This document shows, piece after piece, positions 1 through 6,856 of a stretch of 9,602 nt of DNA (positions are counted from its first letter, which is position 1; the number at the start of each line of letters is the position of its first letter). Origin of the DNA: an uncultured Lachnospiraceae bacterium (GTDB taxonomy: Bacteria; Bacillota; Clostridia; Lachnospirales; Lachnospiraceae); NCBI GenBank assembly GCA_902773445.1, contig CACYEU010000157.1, positions 1 through 9,602 of the forward strand, in the 5' to 3' direction. The notes under the pieces are model-generated. The model was not told the DNA's origin, searched no databases, and was given only the letters and a program-made list of their open reading frames with translations. The position numbers and the translations under genes were made by a program.

Positions 1-691
1 ATCCCGCACCATGAATCGCAAGATCGTTATGCGCGGTATCGCTGACATCATAGACTTTGGGTCCTGAGTTGTCACTGCGTCTTCTCCTGACCGGACGGGC
101 TTCAGGCTGCCTGGCCTGTGTACGCTCTCTTCTGCGTGGTTTCCTCGGACGCTCCTCCACAAACGGAGGTTCTGTCTCGTCGAGATGATCTCTGATTCCT
201 CTGAACAGGGATGCTTCTGTCAACAGCGTGAACAGCAATACAGCCAGTATGATCAGTAGAAACGCGAGACCGACTTTTCCGATCGCCGGTCTGAGCATAT
301 GAACGATCATTGCCCCCAGTATGCCGCCGCCTTTTCCGGCTTCGGCACAACGGTCAAATTCGGTGCCGTATGTCATTGTCGCTTCATAGGACATCGTGAG
401 ATGATGGATCAGCGCGAGCACATCCCAGAACAGCAGGAATGCGCCGACCGCTTTTAATACTGAGATGACCTGCCTGTGTCCGGCAAACAGATAGAACAGC
501 CAGACAAAGAACAGGATCGGAAAAATCCATCCGGCCAGACCGAATGTTCCGAACAGCGCGTGTTTGATCGTGACTCCAATCGGTCCGCAGAGACCGAACA
601 GACTCATTTCAGCAAAAACTGCCAGCACAAGGCATGCAATCAGAATAGCCCAAAGCACACCATTCAATTGTCTGATCGAAGCTCGTTTCAT
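1..691 (-). CDS. ftsK: DNA translocase FtsK/SpoIIIE, N-terminal part (cut by window edge)
   Basis: The 230 visible codons are the membrane-anchored N-terminus of an FtsK/SpoIIIE-type DNA pump, which clears chromosomal DNA from the division septum. The motor and gamma domains would lie beyond position 1. Hydrophobic segments fall near residues 11-29, 48-70, 78-97 and 122-158, the four-helix FtsK_4TM pattern. A glycine-rich KGGGILG stretch (120-126) comes before the last one, as is usual in the family. After residue 165 comes a strongly basic linker (about 180-206, rich in Arg and Pro, with RPRKPRRRER), typical of the poorly conserved FtsK linker. The ATG at 689-691 shares one base with the yebC stop (TGATG). 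A GAGGAT ribosome site lies inside the end of yebC, five bases before the ATG, so translation is probably coupled. The frame has no stop down to position 1. The family call rests on N-terminal architecture only, because the Walker motifs are not in view. Confidence 0.85.
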   Translation of the reverse strand, partial: MKRASIRQLNGVLWAILIACLVLAVFAEMSLFGLCGPIGVTIKHALFGTFGLAGWIFPILFFVWLFYLFAGHRQVISVLKAVGAFLLFWDVLALIHHLTMSYEATMTYGTEFDRCAEAGKGGGILGAMIVHMLRPAIGKVGLAFLLIILAVLLFTLLTEASLFRGIRDHLDETEPPFVEERPRKPRRRERTQARQPEARPVRRRRSDNSGPKVYDVSDTAHNDLAIHGAG

Positions 692-1431
692 CAATCATCC
701 TCATACTCGGCATTGTGGTAGACATCCTGGACATCATCGTCCTCTTCAAGCAGATCAAGGATCGTTGTCAGATTCTTGATGTCACCTGCGTCTGTCAGCT
801 GAACTTCAGTCTGCGGTATCATTGTCACTTCGGCATCAGCCATCGGAATTCCGCTTTCCTCAAGATTCAGACGGACATCTGAAAAGTCCTCGGGGGATGT
901 CAGGATCTCAAAGGAATCGTCTTCTTCATTGAAATCTTCCGCTCCGGCGTCAAGTGCCTCCATCATCAGCGTATCAGCGTCACCGTCATACTGCTCTTTG
1001 TCAACAATGATCTGACCTTTCTGATCAAACAGATAAGAAACGCATCCCTGTGTTCCGACGTTTCCGCCGCCCTTAGTAAACGCATGGCGCACATTTGAGG
1101 CTGTCCTGTTTTTGTTGTCAGTCAGCGCCTCGACAATGATCGCTGTTCCGCTCGGGCCGTATCCTTCATAAGTCGCACGCTCATAACGGTGTTCGCCGTC
1201 TTCGCCGGCCGCCTTCTTGATCGCTTTGTCGATCGTGTCATTCGGCATATTGTTCGACTTTGCCTTTGCGATCGCATCGCGAAGCCGTGAATTATTGTCA
1301 GGATCAGATCCTCCGCCTTCACGGACTGCGACTGCGAGCTCACGCCCGAGTTTTGTAAAGATCTTGCCTTTTGCGGCGTCGTTCTTTTCCTTTTTGTGCT
1401 TAATGTTGGCAAATTTTGAATGTCCTGACAT
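691..1431 (-). CDS. yebC: YebC/PmpR/TACO1 family protein
   Basis: This is a 246-residue cytoplasmic protein of the YebC family, close to the usual length of about 240. The N-terminus opens with the family signature MSGHSKFANIKHKKEKND, followed by KGKIFTKLGRE and the conserved Asn-Pro/Asn-Asn type region NMPNDTIDKAIKKA. Next comes YEGYGPSGTAIIVE (about 89-102), the most conserved block of the family. The C-terminal third is acidic and ends in EYEDD. The family was first described as transcriptional regulators (PmpR). TACO1 in mitochondria, and more recently bacterial YebC proteins, have been linked to translation of difficult sequences such as proline runs. I cannot tell which role applies here. 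The start is supported by GAAAGGAT nine bases upstream. The gene follows the AEC transporter gene by 48 bases with no convincing promoter or terminator between, and overlaps ftsK by one base. Confidence 0.95.
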   Translation of the reverse strand: MSGHSKFANIKHKKEKNDAAKGKIFTKLGRELAVAVREGGGSDPDNNSRLRDAIAKAKSNNMPNDTIDKAIKKAAGEDGEHRYERATYEGYGPSGTAIIVEALTDNKNRTASNVRHAFTKGGGNVGTQGCVSYLFDQKGQIIVDKEQYDGDADTLMMEALDAGAEDFNEEDDSFEILTSPEDFSDVRLNLEESGIPMADAEVTMIPQTEVQLTDAGDIKNLTTILDLLEEDDDVQDVYHNAEYEDD

Positions 1432-1479
1432 TGATAACCGATCCTTTCTTAAAAAACTGTTACTGTTCAGATCTCCGTC

Positions 1480-2412
1480 TTATATTCCGAGCGGAGCAAG
1501 CATAATCACCGCGACAAGCGGTATCGTAATGACCGATAAGACGGTCGATATAAACACATAGCGCGACGACAGTGTTCTGTTTGTCCTGTACTGATGCGCA
1601 AACAACACCCCGTTTGCGGATCCCGGCATCGCCGAAATGACGACCATGACTCCCTTGATCATCGGACTGATCGGCAGGAACCACAGCAGCGCAAAGACGA
1701 TAAGCGGCAGAATCAGCATCCGGAACAAAGCAAATATATATAAATCGATCCGCTCAAACAGGCCGCTCAGCGGTCTGGAAGCAAGTGTTGCTCCGACGAC
1801 GATCATGGAAAGCGGTACTGTCGCGTCGCCGATCGTCTCAAGCGTGAACTGGGCTGCCCCTGAAAAATGGAATGGGATCAGCGCCAGGATCATCGTAACG
1901 ACCGATGAAGCGATCGGAATATTGAGAAGATCTCTGGGCTTTAAGCGGTTTTGGCCGCCGGCCGCTTTTGCAAACAACCCGATTCCGTATGAATAGATCA
2001 ATACATTGATCGAAATATTCATCAGTGATGCATAGACAAGAGCTCTGCTGCCCCAAAGTGCCTTGATCACAGGGAATCCCATAAAAGCGTTGTTTGTAAA
2101 CGCCATGTAATATTTAAAGCATGTCATATCCTCATCTTTGACCGGCAGAAATCTCGGCAGTAATTCCGCCAGAAGGATAAAAAACCCGTATAAGGCCGTT
2201 CCGCATACGATCATGAGGATGACGTCTTTCCGTGATGCCTCGGCTGCTGCAAGCGAGGCAAGGATCATACAAGGCAGAGTGATATCAACAACGAGATCGG
2301 TGACCGCTTTTGTGCTTTTTTCATCAAGTAAATGACCTCTGTATGCCGCAAATCCCAGCAGCATCATGACGGCAAGTGAGATCATTCTTCCGAGTACATA
2401 TGTAAAGCTCAT
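1480..2412 (-). CDS. AEC (auxin efflux carrier) family transporter
   Basis: This is a 310-residue integral membrane protein, the normal size for bacterial AEC-family permeases (about 300-320). About ten hydrophobic segments can be traced, arranged as two similar halves. Family landmarks are LPCMILASL near residues 46-54, the helix-breaking TNNAFMGFPV at 106-115, and a C-terminal PGSANGVLFAHQY motif before the last helix. Known members carry organic acids such as malate or, in plants, auxin. Others are unassigned, and nothing here fixes the substrate. The ATG (2410-2412) overlaps the stop of the upstream CBS-domain gene in an ATGA junction, with an AGAAGGGG ribosome site just before it, so translation is probably coupled. 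Its place behind alr and a CorC-like gene does not explain its cargo. Confidence 0.9.
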   Translation of the reverse strand: MSFTYVLGRMISLAVMMLLGFAAYRGHLLDEKSTKAVTDLVVDITLPCMILASLAAAEASRKDVILMIVCGTALYGFFILLAELLPRFLPVKDEDMTCFKYYMAFTNNAFMGFPVIKALWGSRALVYASLMNISINVLIYSYGIGLFAKAAGGQNRLKPRDLLNIPIASSVVTMILALIPFHFSGAAQFTLETIGDATVPLSMIVVGATLASRPLSGLFERIDLYIFALFRMLILPLIVFALLWFLPISPMIKGVMVVISAMPGSANGVLFAHQYRTNRTLSSRYVFISTVLSVITIPLVAVIMLAPLGI

Positions 2413-3221
2413 GCCCCTTCTTTCCGAATCTCAACGACCTGGATCATATTGTCTTTCACACTGAGGACCTTGAACCGGTATCCCTGATAATTGACGACTG
2501 CATTCTCATCGGGCGTCGGAATATGGTCGAGTACGGAGACCATAAAACCGTTAAGTGTCTCATAATCACCTTCTTCAAATTCGATCGGAACCTCCTCTGT
2601 CAGATCGTCGAGTTCAAGAATTCCGCGTGCCAGATAGGAACCGTCTTTCTGTTTGGTCAGCAGAACTTCCTCTTCGTCATATTCGTCGAGGATATTGCCC
2701 ATGATTTCTTCAATAATGTCTTCCATCGTCGCAAGACCTGAAGTCTGCCCGTATTCATCAACGACGATCACCATGTGACTCTTTTCTTCCTGCATCATTT
2801 TGAAGAGTCCGTCGATCTCTTTCGTCTCCGGAACTACGCTTACCGGCCGGATAAACTCATCGAGATCGCGCAGCTTTTTCTCGCGCATATCACGGTTCAG
2901 GTAAGCCTTTACAGCATCGCGCAAATGAATCGTACCGATGATCGAGTCGATATCTCCGTCAAATACCGGAAACCTGGAAAAATTCTTAGTCAGAATGAAC
3001 ATCAATGCATTCTTAAGCGATTCATCGGCGCTCAGCGCCGCGACATCTTTGCGGTGTGTCATGATCGCTTTGACATCCTTTTCTCCGTAGATAAAGATAT
3101 TCCGGATGATTTCGACTTCATCTTCGTCGAAAACACCTTTTAGTTCTTCTTCTTCGACGATCGCCATGATCTTTTCGGCGACGCGTTGCTGTGCCTTTGT
3201 GACTGCAGCTTTCTGCTTCAT
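2409..3221 (-). CDS. CorC/HlyC-type protein: CBS pair plus C-terminal transporter-associated domain
   Basis: This is a 270-residue, apparently soluble protein. Two CBS domains span about residues 50-105 and 122-178, with VDEYGQTSGLATMEDIIEEI in the second as the typical signature. The CorC_HlyC domain follows at about 186-267. The domain order matches the cytosolic part of CNNM/CorC proteins, which bind adenine nucleotides and are tied to magnesium and cobalt handling. Most Gram-positive relatives carry an N-terminal DUF21 membrane domain. Here it is missing, and alr sits directly upstream, so no split-off DUF21 piece is present. E. coli CorC (YbeX) is likewise soluble. I chose the ATG at 3221 because AGGAGGT lies 11 bases upstream. 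A TTG directly before it (3224) has better spacing. A TTG at 3260 would give 13 more residues and overlap alr by four bases, but the strong ribosome site would then fall inside the gene. 'Hemolysin' names for this family are historical. Confidence 0.9.
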   Translation of the reverse strand: MKQKAAVTKAQQRVAEKIMAIVEEEELKGVFDEDEVEIIRNIFIYGEKDVKAIMTHRKDVAALSADESLKNALMFILTKNFSRFPVFDGDIDSIIGTIHLRDAVKAYLNRDMREKKLRDLDEFIRPVSVVPETKEIDGLFKMMQEEKSHMVIVVDEYGQTSGLATMEDIIEEIMGNILDEYDEEEVLLTKQKDGSYLARGILELDDLTEEVPIEFEEGDYETLNGFMVSVLDHIPTPDENAVVNYQGYRFKVLSVKDNMIQVVEIRKEGA

Positions 3222-3232
3222 CAAGTTGTATG

Positions 3233-3239
3233 ACCTCCT
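3233..3239 (-). promoter_or_regulatory. ribosome binding site that sets the CBS/CorC-type gene start
   Basis: AGGAGGT is a full-strength site lying 8 bases before TTG 3224 and 11 bases before ATG 3221, in the 35-base gap after alr. It argues against the longer TTG start at 3260, which it would sit downstream of. Confidence 0.7.
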
Positions 3240-3256
3240 GTCATTGCTTATCAGAT

Positions 3257-4423
3257 TCAAAAAAAGTCAAGCGACGCAACTGCCTCTCCGCCGCGGTAAT
3301 AGATTCTCGGGATCCGTTTGTTCAGATCGCAGACAAATTCATAATTGAACCGTCCCGATAATTCGGCAAGTTCATCGACAGTGATGCATTCGTCACCGTC
3401 CGATCCAATCAGAACAACGTCGTCTCCGAAACTGACACCAGGGATGTCAGAGACATCGACCATAAACTGATCCATGCAAACGCGTCCGAGGATCGGAGCC
3501 CTTCTGCCTTTTATCAACACAGACGCTTTTCCGGAAAGCGAGCGCGGATAACCGTCTCCATAGCCGACCGGGACTGTTGCGATCGTCATGTCGTGCGGGG
3601 CGGTAAAGAGTCCGCCGTAGCTGACACGGCTCCCTTTTTCGATCGTCTTGACCATGATGACACGGCTTTTGAGCGAAAGGGCCTGGCGAAGTCTGACATC
3701 GTCGTGGTTGACATCATCAGACGGATAAAGCCCGTACAGAGAGATGCCGGCCCGGACCATTGAATACTTCAAGTCAGGAAAATCAATGATTCCTGCACTG
3801 TTCGAAGCGTGTGTGCATTCAAATTCCACGCCGCGCTCTCTGAGGCTTGCGATCATCTGATCAAATGCTTTGATCTGTCCGTAGGTATAATCTTTCGAAA
3901 CCTCATCTGCTTTCGAAAAGTGTGTGAAGATCCCTTCGCAAATCAGCCTGTCATCAGCTGCCGCTTTCGCAATCGCTTCGACTGACGATTCACAGCAGGA
4001 AAAACCGATCCGATGCATTCCGGTGTCGATCTTAAAATGTACGTAAGCCTTCTTGCCGAGTCTTCCGGCACATTCGGCAACCTGATCAGCCATCTCCTCT
4101 GTGTAAAGATTGATTCTGACCTCATTTTGTATCATCGATTCATACTGATCCGGGAAGACACATCCGAGAACAAGTATGGGTTTATTAAGCGGTACAGCAC
4201 GGAGTTCCAGCGCTTCGTCAGATGTTGCCACTCCGTAACCCCAGATAAACGGGATCTCTTCAAGAGCCTGACCGATCCGTTCGCACCCGTGACCATATCC
4301 GTCGGCTTTGATAATGCCGACCATCTGCGTTCCCTCGGGAAGCCTTCTGTGCATTTGATGTATATTGTCGATAATTGCATCCAGGTCAACTTCTGCTCTG
4401 ACCCTGTTGTAAGCTTCGATCAT
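3257..4423 (-). CDS. alr: alanine racemase (PLP-dependent)
   Basis: This 388-residue enzyme interconverts L- and D-alanine in the cytoplasm and supplies D-Ala for peptidoglycan. The PLP lysine is K39 in VGIIKADGYGHG. The opposite-face catalytic tyrosine is Y269 in GSRVSYGG. Other family blocks are KIDTGMHRIG (131-140), THFSKADE (about 167-174), MVRAGISLYG (222-231, whose Arg faces the cofactor), VGYGDGYPRSL (286-296) and GRVCMDQFMVDV (313-324). Length is normal for the family (about 360-390) and all key residues are present, so it should be active. GGAG lies five bases before the ATG, within the last codons of nnrD, and the two genes are separated by only two bases. A nnrD-alr pair, often fused or adjacent to acpS or a toxin-antitoxin pair, is a common Bacillota arrangement. 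Here neither acpS nor an antitoxin is present. Confidence 0.97.
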   Translation of the reverse strand: MIEAYNRVRAEVDLDAIIDNIHQMHRRLPEGTQMVGIIKADGYGHGCERIGQALEEIPFIWGYGVATSDEALELRAVPLNKPILVLGCVFPDQYESMIQNEVRINLYTEEMADQVAECAGRLGKKAYVHFKIDTGMHRIGFSCCESSVEAIAKAAADDRLICEGIFTHFSKADEVSKDYTYGQIKAFDQMIASLRERGVEFECTHASNSAGIIDFPDLKYSMVRAGISLYGLYPSDDVNHDDVRLRQALSLKSRVIMVKTIEKGSRVSYGGLFTAPHDMTIATVPVGYGDGYPRSLSGKASVLIKGRRAPILGRVCMDQFMVDVSDIPGVSFGDDVVLIGSDGDECITVDELAELSGRFNYEFVCDLNKRIPRIYYRGGEAVASLDFF

Positions 4424-4425
4424 GA

Positions 4426-5319
4426 TTACTCCAATTCCTTTATAACTTCAACCATGCCGTCGATCAGATCACGCGCGATCAGACTGTGGCGCCCTGTTCT
4501 TTCAGCTGCTCTGTCACCTCCGGCGCCGTGAAGCCAAGCGCCGAGCATTGCCGCATCAGATGTCGTCATGCCCTGAGCTGTCAGAGATGTGATCAGTCCG
4601 GTCAGAACATCACCTGAGCCGCCGGTTGCCATTCCGCTGTTGCCTGTACGGTTCTCATAATATGACCCGTCAGGAAACGCGACGATCGTTCTGTGACCTT
4701 TCAGCAGACAATTGATTCCGGACCGGCATGCAAATGACAGCGCAGTCTCGATGCGCTGGCTGTTGACCTGTCCGGTCGTACTGCCGATCAACACAGACAT
4801 TTCTTTCGGATGAGGTGTTACAACAACATCGCTTCCTGCCAGCGTTTCAAGCAATGATGCACTTCCGCCAAGGATCGTCAGCGCGTCAGCGTCAAACACA
4901 GCCGGTATATCCTTTTCTCCGACATAGCGGCAAACCGACGCAGTCAGTTTGTCTGCCGTATCGTCGAGCCCGATGCCCGGTCCGATTCCAAGTGAATCCG
5001 CTCGGTCCGCTTCGCGTTTGATCAGCGCTTCAATATCAGTTGCTTCATCGTAAGTGACGACGACCGCCTCAGGCAGAAATGTCTGCACGATGATCCTGTT
5101 GCTCTCATGCGTCACGATCTCAACAAGACCGCATCCGGCGCGGTATGCCGCTAATCCGGCAAGGCACGCTGCGCCGGCCATTCCTTTTGAACCTGCGATC
5201 AGCAATGCTCTTCCGTATGTACCCTTGTGGCTGTCGTCAACGCGTTTCGGCAACAGCTTTTCGGGCTCGATCATTTTGTTGACGGCCGGATTCTCCGACA
5301 CTAAATTATTTACATACAT
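4426..5319 (-). CDS. nnrD: ADP/ATP-dependent NAD(P)H-hydrate dehydratase
   Basis: This is a 297-residue ribokinase-like enzyme (YjeF C-terminal domain) that repairs hydrated NADH and NADPH by ATP- or ADP-driven dehydration. Landmarks are KGTYGRALLIAGSKGMAGA (32-50), GIGPGIG (111-117), FDADAL (142-147), TPHPKEM (168-174), and GNSGMATGGSGDVLTG (226-241) containing the catalytic Asp237. The epimerase half (NnrE, YjeF N-domain) found fused in many bacteria is absent and is not elsewhere in the window. The start is uncertain. The ATG at 5319 lies only about four bases after the predicted transcription start and has no ribosome site, so this would be a leaderless start. An alternative ATG at residue 16 (5274) matches the usual family N-terminus better, but its nearest GGAG is 18 bases away. 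This gene leads the second operon and is followed by alr after two bases. Confidence 0.93.
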   Translation of the reverse strand: MYVNNLVSENPAVNKMIEPEKLLPKRVDDSHKGTYGRALLIAGSKGMAGAACLAGLAAYRAGCGLVEIVTHESNRIIVQTFLPEAVVVTYDEATDIEALIKREADRADSLGIGPGIGLDDTADKLTASVCRYVGEKDIPAVFDADALTILGGSASLLETLAGSDVVVTPHPKEMSVLIGSTTGQVNSQRIETALSFACRSGINCLLKGHRTIVAFPDGSYYENRTGNSGMATGGSGDVLTGLITSLTAQGMTTSDAAMLGAWLHGAGGDRAAERTGRHSLIARDLIDGMVEVIKELE

Positions 5320-5329
5320 AGTCTGTTTT

Positions 5330-5358
5330 ATTATACAGAAGAGCGCGTTCTAAGTCAA
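5330..5358 (-). promoter_or_regulatory. consensus sigma-A promoter for the nnrD-alr operon
   Basis: On the minus strand TTGACT (5358-5353) and TATAAT (5335-5330) are separated by exactly 17 bases, a near-perfect housekeeping promoter. Expected initiation is around 5323-5322, only three or four bases before the ATG at 5319. The -35 box is the loop of the inverted repeat at 5339-5371, and the spacer contains its second arm. The match is seen directly; activity is inferred. Confidence 0.85.
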
Positions 5359-5371
5359 TGAACGCGCTCTT
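5339..5371 (-). terminator. 12-bp perfect inverted repeat, probable purB terminator
   Basis: Read on the minus strand, AAGAGCGCGTTC and GAACGCGCTCTT flank a nine-base loop. The arms are perfect and G+C-rich in the middle. The repeat starts 34 bases after the purB stop. The tail after the stem is CTGTATAAT rather than a run of T, so if it is a Rho-independent terminator it is a weak one, with only the last TT of the stem helping. Alternatively it is an operator for a dimeric regulator, because it is centred on the -35 box of the nnrD promoter. The plus-strand reading also lacks a T-run. Confidence 0.6.
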
Positions 5372-5383
5372 TGCAAATGCTGA

Positions 5384-5400
5384 TATAAACGGTTATAAAC
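5384..5400. repeat. pair of TATAAAC direct repeats, 10-base period
   Basis: On the plus strand TATAAAC occurs at 5384-5390 and 5394-5400, exactly one helical turn apart, between the purB stop and the terminator/promoter hairpin. It lies about 26-42 bases upstream of the -35 box of the nnrD promoter. It could be an A+T-rich regulator site or chance in a short A+T-rich spacer. Confidence 0.3.
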
Positions 5401-5405
5401 TGACG

Positions 5406-6842
5406 CTAAACTTCGATGCTGCTTCCTGCATTTTCGTAACGCCCCGCATTTGATTCTAACAGCGGACGCACAGTACCTGAAAGGTATTTCTCAACCTGAT
5501 GTGCTGCGCAGCCGGTGTATCTTGCAGGATCAAGTGCAGCTTCGATCGAATCCCGGTCGAGGTTGAATCCGGGATTCGAAGCTAAACGCTCAAGAAGATC
5601 ATTGTCAGCGCCCTCCTCTTTCACCCGCTTTGCTGCTTCCATCGACGCTTCCCTGATGATCTCATGGAGCTCCTGTCGGTCGCCGCCGGCTTTGACGGCA
5701 TCCATCAACAGATTTTCACTGGCCATGAACGGCAGTTCGGCCATCAGGTGCGCTTCGATCGTCTTGGGATATACGACAAGTCCTGCTGTAACATTGATCA
5801 TCAGGTCAAGAACACCATCGATCGCAAGGAAACCTTCCGCGATCGAAATCCGTCTGTTGGCGGAATCATCAAGCGTTCTCTCGAACCATTGTGTCGCCGC
5901 CGTCAATGCAGGATTCAATGTGTTGATCATGACATAGCGTGTGATCGAAGAGATTCGCTCGCAGCGCATCGGATTACGTTTGTAAGCCATTGCCGATGAT
6001 CCGATCTGATCTTTCCCGAACGGTTCTTCGATTTCTTTCATATGCTGCAGCAGTCTGATGTCGCCGGCGAATTTGGATGCTGAGACTGCGATCTGAGACA
6101 GGACAGACAGCACTTTTAAATCATTTTTGCGGGAGTAAGTCTGTCCTGATACAGCGACACAACCCGGAAAACCGAATTTTGCTGCCAGTGCCGGATCTAG
6201 TGCATCGACCTTTTCATAGTCTCCTTCAAAGAGCTCTAAAAATGACGCCTGTGTACCGGTTGTACCTTTACTTCCGAGTAAAAGCATATGATCATGTACA
6301 TCAGTCAGGTATTCATAATCGGCAACCAGATCCTGCAGCCATAGCGAAGCGCGTTTGCCGACTGTGGTCGTCTGCGCAGGCTGAAAATGTGTATAGCCGA
6401 GAGTCGGAAGATCTTTGTAGCGCTCAGAAAAATCAGCAAGCTGATCGATGACTTTAAGAAGTTTGTCGCCGAGGAGCTCAAGAGCTTTTTTCATGATGAT
6501 CAGATCCGTGTTGTCACCGACATAGCACGACGTCGCACCAAGGTGGATGATCCCCTTCGCATTGGGACACTGAACACCGTAAGCGTAAACATGTGCCATC
6601 ACGTCGTGTCTGACTTTTCGCTCGCGCTCGACTGCAATGTCATAATTGATATCGTCAATATGCTCTTTCAGTTCTGCGATCTGGTCATCAGTGATCGGAA
6701 GTCCGAGATCTTTCTCGATCTCGGCAAGCGCGACCCAGAGTCTGCGCCAGGTGGAAAACTTTTCATCCGAGGAGAATAAAGCCTGCATCTTTGCGCTTGC
6801 ATACCGTGCGCTCAGCGGGCTTATGTAACGGTCTGTCTGCAT
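5406..6842 (-). CDS. purB: adenylosuccinate lyase
   Basis: This 478-residue cytoplasmic enzyme of the fumarase/aspartase superfamily works twice in purine synthesis: SAICAR to AICAR plus fumarate, and adenylosuccinate to AMP plus fumarate. Landmarks, numbered from the chosen start, are RHDVMAH (78-84), GATSCYVGDN (102-111), TLGYTHFQPAQ (147-157) with the catalytic His152, and the signature loop GSSAMAYKRNP (281-291) with the tandem serines 282/283 that supply the base. The MAYKRNP form and the length of about 475 resemble the longer clostridial/animal-type lyases rather than the 430-residue Bacillus form. I place the start at ATG 6842, because GAGGT sits four bases upstream and the family N-terminus (DRYISPLSARYAS) begins right after it. 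An ATG at 6881 would add 13 unrelated residues and overlap the previous gene. The gene lies 14 bases after the TPR-like gene with no other pur gene nearby, so it is probably the last gene of that operon. Confidence 0.96.
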   Translation of the reverse strand: MQTDRYISPLSARYASAKMQALFSSDEKFSTWRRLWVALAEIEKDLGLPITDDQIAELKEHIDDINYDIAVERERKVRHDVMAHVYAYGVQCPNAKGIIHLGATSCYVGDNTDLIIMKKALELLGDKLLKVIDQLADFSERYKDLPTLGYTHFQPAQTTTVGKRASLWLQDLVADYEYLTDVHDHMLLLGSKGTTGTQASFLELFEGDYEKVDALDPALAAKFGFPGCVAVSGQTYSRKNDLKVLSVLSQIAVSASKFAGDIRLLQHMKEIEEPFGKDQIGSSAMAYKRNPMRCERISSITRYVMINTLNPALTAATQWFERTLDDSANRRISIAEGFLAIDGVLDLMINVTAGLVVYPKTIEAHLMAELPFMASENLLMDAVKAGGDRQELHEIIREASMEAAKRVKEEGADNDLLERLASNPGFNLDRDSIEAALDPARYTGCAAHQVEKYLSGTVRPLLESNAGRYENAGSSIEV

Positions 6843-6846
6843 AAAT

Positions 6847-6851
6847 ACCTC
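6847..6851 (-). promoter_or_regulatory. ribosome binding site that sets the purB start
   Basis: The minus strand reads GAGGT followed by ATTT and ATG. It lies between the stop of the upstream gene (6857) and the purB ATG, and it rules against the longer reading from 6881. Confidence 0.75.
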
Positions 6852-6856
6852 ATTTC

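Noticed and set aside
102..350. Minus-strand open frame of 82 residues at 102-350
   Set aside because: It is out of frame with the clear FtsK reading frame that runs unbroken from 691 to the window edge, and it is Arg/Ser-rich as expected for a shadow.
476..779. Plus-strand open frames near 476-779
   Set aside because: They are antisense to the ftsK N-terminus and the yebC end, have no ribosome sites and have low-complexity, unlikely protein sequence.
1432..1479. Possible terminator before yebC: a run of six T on the minus strand (1451-1456)
   Set aside because: No stem of more than three base pairs comes before the T-run, so it is more likely a spacer ahead of the yebC ribosome site. I also found no -35/-10 pair here.
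1531..1546. Inverted repeat GACCG/CGGTC within the AEC gene
   Set aside because: It is a five-base stem inside coding sequence with no T-run or promoter beside it, as expected by chance.
3222..3260. TTG start at 3260 giving a longer CBS/CorC-type protein
   Set aside because: The strong AGGAGGT site lies downstream of it, and the extra 13 residues do not look like family sequence.
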